A DNA stretch of 64,000 bases from Acanthopleura granulata (lineage: Eukaryota; Mollusca; Polyplacophora; Chitonida; Chitonidae). The translations under genes and the position numbers were made by a program. The DNA lies in the NCBI GenBank assembly GCA_016165875.1, contig JABBOT010000003.1, forward strand, positions 25,112,384 through 25,176,383. Reading direction: 5' to 3'. Positions 59,713 to 64,000 of the stretch are shown piece by piece; within the stretch, counting starts at the first letter, position 1; the number at the start of each line of letters is the position of its first letter. Below the pieces are notes generated by a model. That model was not told the DNA's origin. It searched no databases and worked only from the letters and a program-made list of their open reading frames with translations.

Positions 59713-60025
59713 TGCTTATTGTTTAACGCCCTACTCAAGAATATTTCACTTATACGAAAGCGGTGTCTCCTTGGTGCAGGACGGAATTCCACCGTATCTT
59801 TTATGTGGTGCTGCCTCACCTCACCGACTTGCCGAAGACGCCCAACAAGCCCCCTCACCCAGTCACATACTGACACCGGGCCGACCACCCTCTATCCCTC
59901 CTAGCGAGGAAGCAGGATGTACCATTTTTTTAAAAGTCTTTGGCATGATCCGACCCAGGTTTGAACCCAGACCTCCCCGTCCGAGAGCTGACGCTGTACC
60001 AACTGTGCTATGCGGGCGGGTCCAC
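59713..60025 (-). mobile_element. Full-length SINE, second family, reverse orientation
   Basis: On the minus strand it starts with CCCGCATAGCACAGTTGGTA (box A region) and GGTTCAAACCTGGGTCGGA (box B), runs through the GACTTGCCGAAGACGCCCAA block (plus-strand text) and ends at AGTGAAATATTCTTGAGTAG with GGCGTTAAAC. GAATGAATGAATG at about 59702 is the tail repeat. It is the same family as the blocks at 29336-29935. Confidence 0.88.
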
Positions 60026-60569
60026 CATCCCTGATGTAAACGTTTAAGCTTCCACAGACTTGCCTATCAGATATGTTTGAAGTATGAAAATTGATTAATG
60101 GTATAATTTTATGGGACCTATATCAGTTAACCTAAGATTAAATATTTAAAGGAATAGAGTTAATACTAAAAGAGCACGCTGATAACCAATATAGCCTAGA
60201 ATGCTTTGCAGCCTGATATAACAGCTGATTGCGCTGAAGTTTTTTCAGTTTTCTGTTTACTTTAGTCAGTATGGTGTACCTGAGCATGTTTCTGAATGGC
60301 CACAGGTTTGAAAACATATTTATAGATTACAGATGAATTTTGTGAGGCGGCGTAAGCATAGTCAGGTTAGAACTTCACAATATATCTTCTTACAAAAGCT
60401 ATAATTGCTGTTCAGCAAAGAACTTTTTCCATTACTGGTATCTCTTCTTTTGCATTTGTTTGGTTTGCTCTGTCACGAGACCCTTTTTTATGTCCTTATC
60501 AAAGAATTGTATGTAATTTTGGGATTCTACTGCACGATTTTCCTTTTTTATTCTCTGTTTTAGTCTGCC

Positions 60570-62658
60570 ATGGAAGAAATACTATCAGATTTAGGATTAC
60601 AGGATTTGTGTTCAACTATTCAGGAAAATGAGGTATGTTTTTTCTCTAATGTGTCATCTTGTTTATTTTATAAAATGAAAGGCTTGTAATTTGTCATATG
60701 TGTGAAATATTTATGAGTATAGCATAAAAACCATGTCATAATGCATGTAAGTAAATAATGAAGTTGTGCCAGTTAATGGATTTGGTAAAGTACTGATCAG
60801 TTAGTTGTACATAGTTACATGTCTTGATCGTTCTACAGTGTATAAAACCTTGTCAGTTTAAAGGTGCCTCCCTTCCTCATTCGGTTAGCGTGCTAGTGCA
60901 GCACAATGACCTGGAGCAATGTCCAATGTCCAGCTCATGCTGGCTTCCTCTCCGGCCGTACGTGGGAAGGTCAGCCAGCAACCTGCGGATTGTTGTGGGT
61001 TTCCTCCGGGCTCTGCCCGGTTTCCTTCCACCGTAATCCTGGCCGCTGTCGTATAAGTGAAATTTTCTTGAGTAGGGCGTAAAATACCAATCAAATAAAT
61101 AAATAAATGATGAAAATATTTACTCTCGTAAATTGTATTTTAAGATATTTTTGGTTGCATGTAAACGTTGGTAATAAAAGAAATATTAGATGGGCTTTTT
61201 GGTTATTAGCATTTGTATGGGATTATAATTGCAGTTGACTTGTAGTATGCTTCGTATATTTTTCTTATGTATGATATGTTAGAAGACATGAAAATAATGC
61301 TTTTATTTCATGTGGCGTTATGTACACAGGTGGGGCCCAAAGAAGTCATTGACCTTGACGATAAAGAATGGGTAAAATTAGGAGTGCTAACCATTGGTAA
61401 ACGCTCAAGGATAAAGAGTCGCTGTCGGATTTATCTGGAAGGTAATTTTCTTATAAGGACTTGAAGCATGTAAATCTCCATCTGTTGGTTGCTTGTATAC
61501 TAATAGGAGACTAAGTATTGAATTCTTTGGGTCATGCTTACATTCAGTAGTGCAATTGTCAATAGAATTGTGGATGTGATAGTGTCATTCAGAACATTGT
61601 TTAGCTTGATGAATATGTGTTATTATTTTGAAGATTTTTTTTGTAATAATCTTTGTAAGGTTGTTTACAGTCCCATAATTAGATTTTTTGATTAAGCCTA
61701 CTAGTCTTAACTACACCCCATACTTTATGAGCATGCTTTGAAGATTTACATCATATGAACATAATGTTAAGCCAAAATTTTTGGGGGTTGGGATGTGGGT
61801 GGATCTTGAATTTACAGCTTTACTTAATACACCAAGACCAGGCGTATTGATGTATGCCTACATGTAGTTATTATCTTGTTATTCATGTAAAGTGACCAGT
61901 CTACCTAAGTTTTCTCATAATCCATGATAAAATAGTGCATGAAAAATTTGCTATGAAGGTTTGGCGAAATGCATGTCTGGATATTTGTTTTTATCTTCAT
62001 CCTGATACCAAAAATGATTGACTGAAACTCGCAAAATTCATAAGAAGACATGATCTCAGGTTTTTTTTCTTTTTTCTTTTTGATAATAGAATGCAATTTT
62101 TTAACAGAATGTAATTTTAATGTCCTTTCAGGTAATCAACAGGAATCCCCTATAGTGGCAGCAGTGAGGGAGGCTGCGGCACTTAGGCGTGGCCGGGCTA
62201 GACCTTCTGTTACCAGGGCGTCAAATTCTTCCACTAAACCAACATTAAGATTGCACGTGGGGTGGAAACATTCAGCAAACTCATCAGGGGTATTTCAGTT
62301 AATATCCAGCAAAAAAGGGGGAGGTACACATTTAGTAGATTTTAAAAGGAAAGCAACTCTACCGGAGCTCTGTAACCAGATAACGGATCTATTTTTCCCA
62401 AAGGGAGTATCCAGAGAACAAGCAGTCCATCTGAAGGACTTAAGTGTACGTTTGGCGACTTTCAGTGGCGAAGGCCTTCCGCAGACTTTGAACAATGGTC
62501 AAGCTTTCACCGTGGAGGGTTATGTTGATCAGTTAAAGAGAAGTCCAATAAGAATATATTTGGAGACCACTTCAACAGATGAAATGGGGAAAGTGAATGA
62601 CGTTACTCCTAATTCTTCTGATACGTGTAGATGGACCCCAGCATACCCAGACAAATGA
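60570..62658 (+). CDS. SAM-domain protein with a second conserved domain; probable frameshift at its end
   Basis: Coding exons: 60570-60632 (exon begins 60564), 61330-61441 and 62132-62658; phases 0 and 1 agree. The uninterrupted frame gives 233 aa. Residues 1-55 read as a SAM domain: MEEILSDLGLQDLCSTIQEN, then VIDLDDKEWVKLGVLTIGKR. SAM domains mediate protein-protein or RNA contacts. Residues about 95-195 form a second block (RLHVGWKHS, KKGGGTHLVDF, LFFPKGVS, SPIRIYLET). From memory it resembles N-terminal regions of proteins labelled G2/M phase-specific E3 ligase-like; no HECT domain is seen here. The frame stops at 62656. The +1 frame then continues with a Ser/Thr/Asp/Pro-rich sequence (TSSVTSHASMDTSTSADELP) to a stop at 63058, right on AATAAA, so a 1-bp shift near 62,600-62,625 is likely (assembly error or true mutation). 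Confidence 0.75.
60862..61108 (+). mobile_element. Full-length SINE in intron 1 of the SAM gene
   Basis: TTCGGTTAGCGTGCTAGTGC (head region), GGAAGGTCAGCCAGCAACCT, GGGTTTCCTCCGGGCTCTGC, and the tail (TTCTTGAGTAGGGCGTAAAA, TACCAATCAAATAAATAAAT) define a nearly complete copy of the first SINE family. Confidence 0.9.
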
Positions 62659-63057
62659 CCTGCATGCTACATCCAGCGTGACAAGCCACGCATCGATGGA
62701 TACAAGTACTTCTGCTGATGAGCTACCAGACATTGGTGTTCATGTAGCCTCTAATGATGATATCAGCACACCACCGCCATGGCAGACTTCATCCCGTCCA
62801 TCTCAGGACACCCAGGCCAGAATTCCAAATCAGCAAGACCAAAGGTGGATCCAAGGAGTTATATATTTAATCTTAGGGTTATTTAAAAAAAGCTGCAATT
62901 GCTATTTTGATGTATTATGTTGTTTGCTTGGACATTGTCATCTAGTTGTCAGAGGGTTGTTCATTCTATTCAAACAACATCGAGTTTGTCACACAACACA
63001 TGGGGCTAGTACTTTTACCTCTTTGAATGAAATTCAGCCATGCAGTTTATTGCTGTA

Positions 63058-63063
63058 AATAAA
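63058..63063 (+). terminator. Candidate poly(A) signal of the SAM gene
   Basis: AATAAA directly follows (and overlaps the TAA of) the alternative frame that continues the SAM gene. This is consistent with a transcript ending near 63,080. Confidence 0.4.
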
Positions 63064-64000
63064 ATAATTTGAACTTGTATACTTGGTAGATTTGCTTTCA
63101 TCGTTTACTTATTTTAAAAAGAGTTGAATTATCAGGATTTTCTTCAGTCATGAAAGTGTTATTTCACATAATTTATACAAATTAGTGTTGTAATTACATT
63201 TTTCCTGTTTCAAACCCGAACGCCATGACGTCGGAAAAAGAAACATTATGTTTCATGACATTCTACTCTGAGCTTAGAGGTATGACGTCATAATACATGT
63301 ATATTAAACTTTTACATTTCTACATCACGAAACAATAGGACACAACGTCACACAAATACGTCATTGAAATATGTAGGTCAGCTGTGTAGTGGACTAAGCT
63401 TGCTGTTGAATCGTATAAAATTCTTCACCTCTGCGGAGGGAGTAAAAAAGATCGGCAGCATAAAATATGCTGTTTTTTTCCCACATTTTCTTCAGTTTTG
63501 GGGATAGAATGGACTTTAATACTTATGCCTTGGTGTTTGTTGTGTAACCGGATACCAATGAACCTTGTTTTGTACCCAGCCAAATCCCGAGAATGCTGCG
63601 CACATTTTCCGGATTTGGCTAGGTACGAAACAAGGTTCAACGGTATCAGGTTACACAACAAACACCGCTAAGGGGGTGTTAAACCCTTAACCCTCTTATG
63701 TGCATTCAGAGGTTTAATCAACATAAATAATTTGATGTACACATTCGTCAATTTTACGATTTCTATAGATGCAAATAACATAAAATGTGAGTCGTTTTTC
63801 ATTCCGGATCTGAAACGTCTCATTCCAAGCCCATATTATAGATATCTAGGTACACATGCTTGTTTATCGTGACACGTACATGTAGTTTAACATGTTTATA
63901 CCAGGCTTCTCTGATACTTATGGGTACATTTTTTGATGTGGGCTTTGTCTTTTCAATATTTGCAGGAACTTAAGTACGCGTGATGGAATTCAGCCTTTAG
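63059..64000. other. Downstream intergenic sequence
   Basis: No exon is recognised up to the window edge. The only clear structure is the foldback element at 63531-63666. Confidence 0.5.
63531..63666. mobile_element. Small foldback element with about 60-bp inverted arms
   Basis: Left arm 63531-63591 (TGGTGTTTGTTGTGTAACCG, GAACCTTGTTTTGTACCCAG, CCAAATCC) is mirrored by right arm 63608-63666 (GGATTTGGCTAGGTACGAAA, CAAGGTTCAACGGTATCAGG, TTACACAACAAACACC). Only about 16 bp separate them, so the transcript or single strand would form a near-perfect hairpin. No coding capacity. Confidence 0.88.

Larger units (their letters stand above)
54708..60569. other. Intergenic region between the DED and SAM genes
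   Basis: No convincing exon is seen. The first part should contain the 3' UTR of the DED gene, but no clear AATAAA lies close to its stop. Right of 56 kb there are SINE remnants, a foldback element (58363-58756), a 157-bp tandem array and a second-family SINE. Short repeats such as CAGAATTCCACCATTAATAG occur at about 57711 and 57769. The promoter or first exon of the SAM gene is not identified. Confidence 0.5.

Overview
This window is eukaryotic, AT-rich animal DNA with intron-rich genes, long introns and dense repeats. It most likely comes from a mollusc (bivalve or gastropod). The evidence is an invertebrate-type SEC63 gene with 19 coding exons and many tRNA-derived SINE copies sharing a 3' tail (about GTGAAATATTCTTGAGTACG, then AAACACCAATCAAATAAATA). 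I associate that tail with molluscan genomes. The species is not determined.

Five gene models were assembled by matching splice sites and reading phase. (1) SEC63, minus strand, 19171 to 1809: 755 aa, an ER translocon J-protein. (2) A small two-exon candidate gene, minus strand, 18079-17659, nested in SEC63 intron 1, with a decayed head-to-head inverted copy at 18358-18720. (3) An unrecognised but apparently conserved 264-aa protein, plus strand, 22567-27259, five exons. (4) A death-effector-domain (DED) gene, plus strand, 36647-54707: 554 aa in six coding exons, all five introns in phase 1, one of them with a GC donor. (5) A SAM-domain gene, plus strand, from 60570, whose last exon appears frameshifted near 62,600.

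The rest is mainly repeats. The large first intron of the DED gene holds a decayed Ty3/gypsy element (gag, zinc knuckle, integrase and 3' LTR, with a separated 5' LTR/primer-site fragment) and a Penelope-like remnant with a degenerate GIY-YIG domain. There are at least five foldback or TIR elements (15.7, 19.9, 20.7-22.4, 58.4 and 63.5 kb) and several dispersed two-copy repeats. Tandem arrays have units of 30 bp (SEC63 intron 3), 34 bp (gene 3 intron 2), 50 bp (28 kb, interrupted by a SINE) and 157 bp (58.8 kb).

The genes do not form an operon or an obvious pathway. SEC63 is housekeeping. The DED and SAM genes both carry protein-interaction domains typical of signalling adaptors, but any link to cell death or immunity is inference. 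The least ordinary content is the DED protein (DED, an alpha/beta domain, coiled coil, hydrophobic segment, a second alpha/beta-like exon), followed by the nested inverted gene pair. All models come from reading the sequence only; no database search or alignment program was run.
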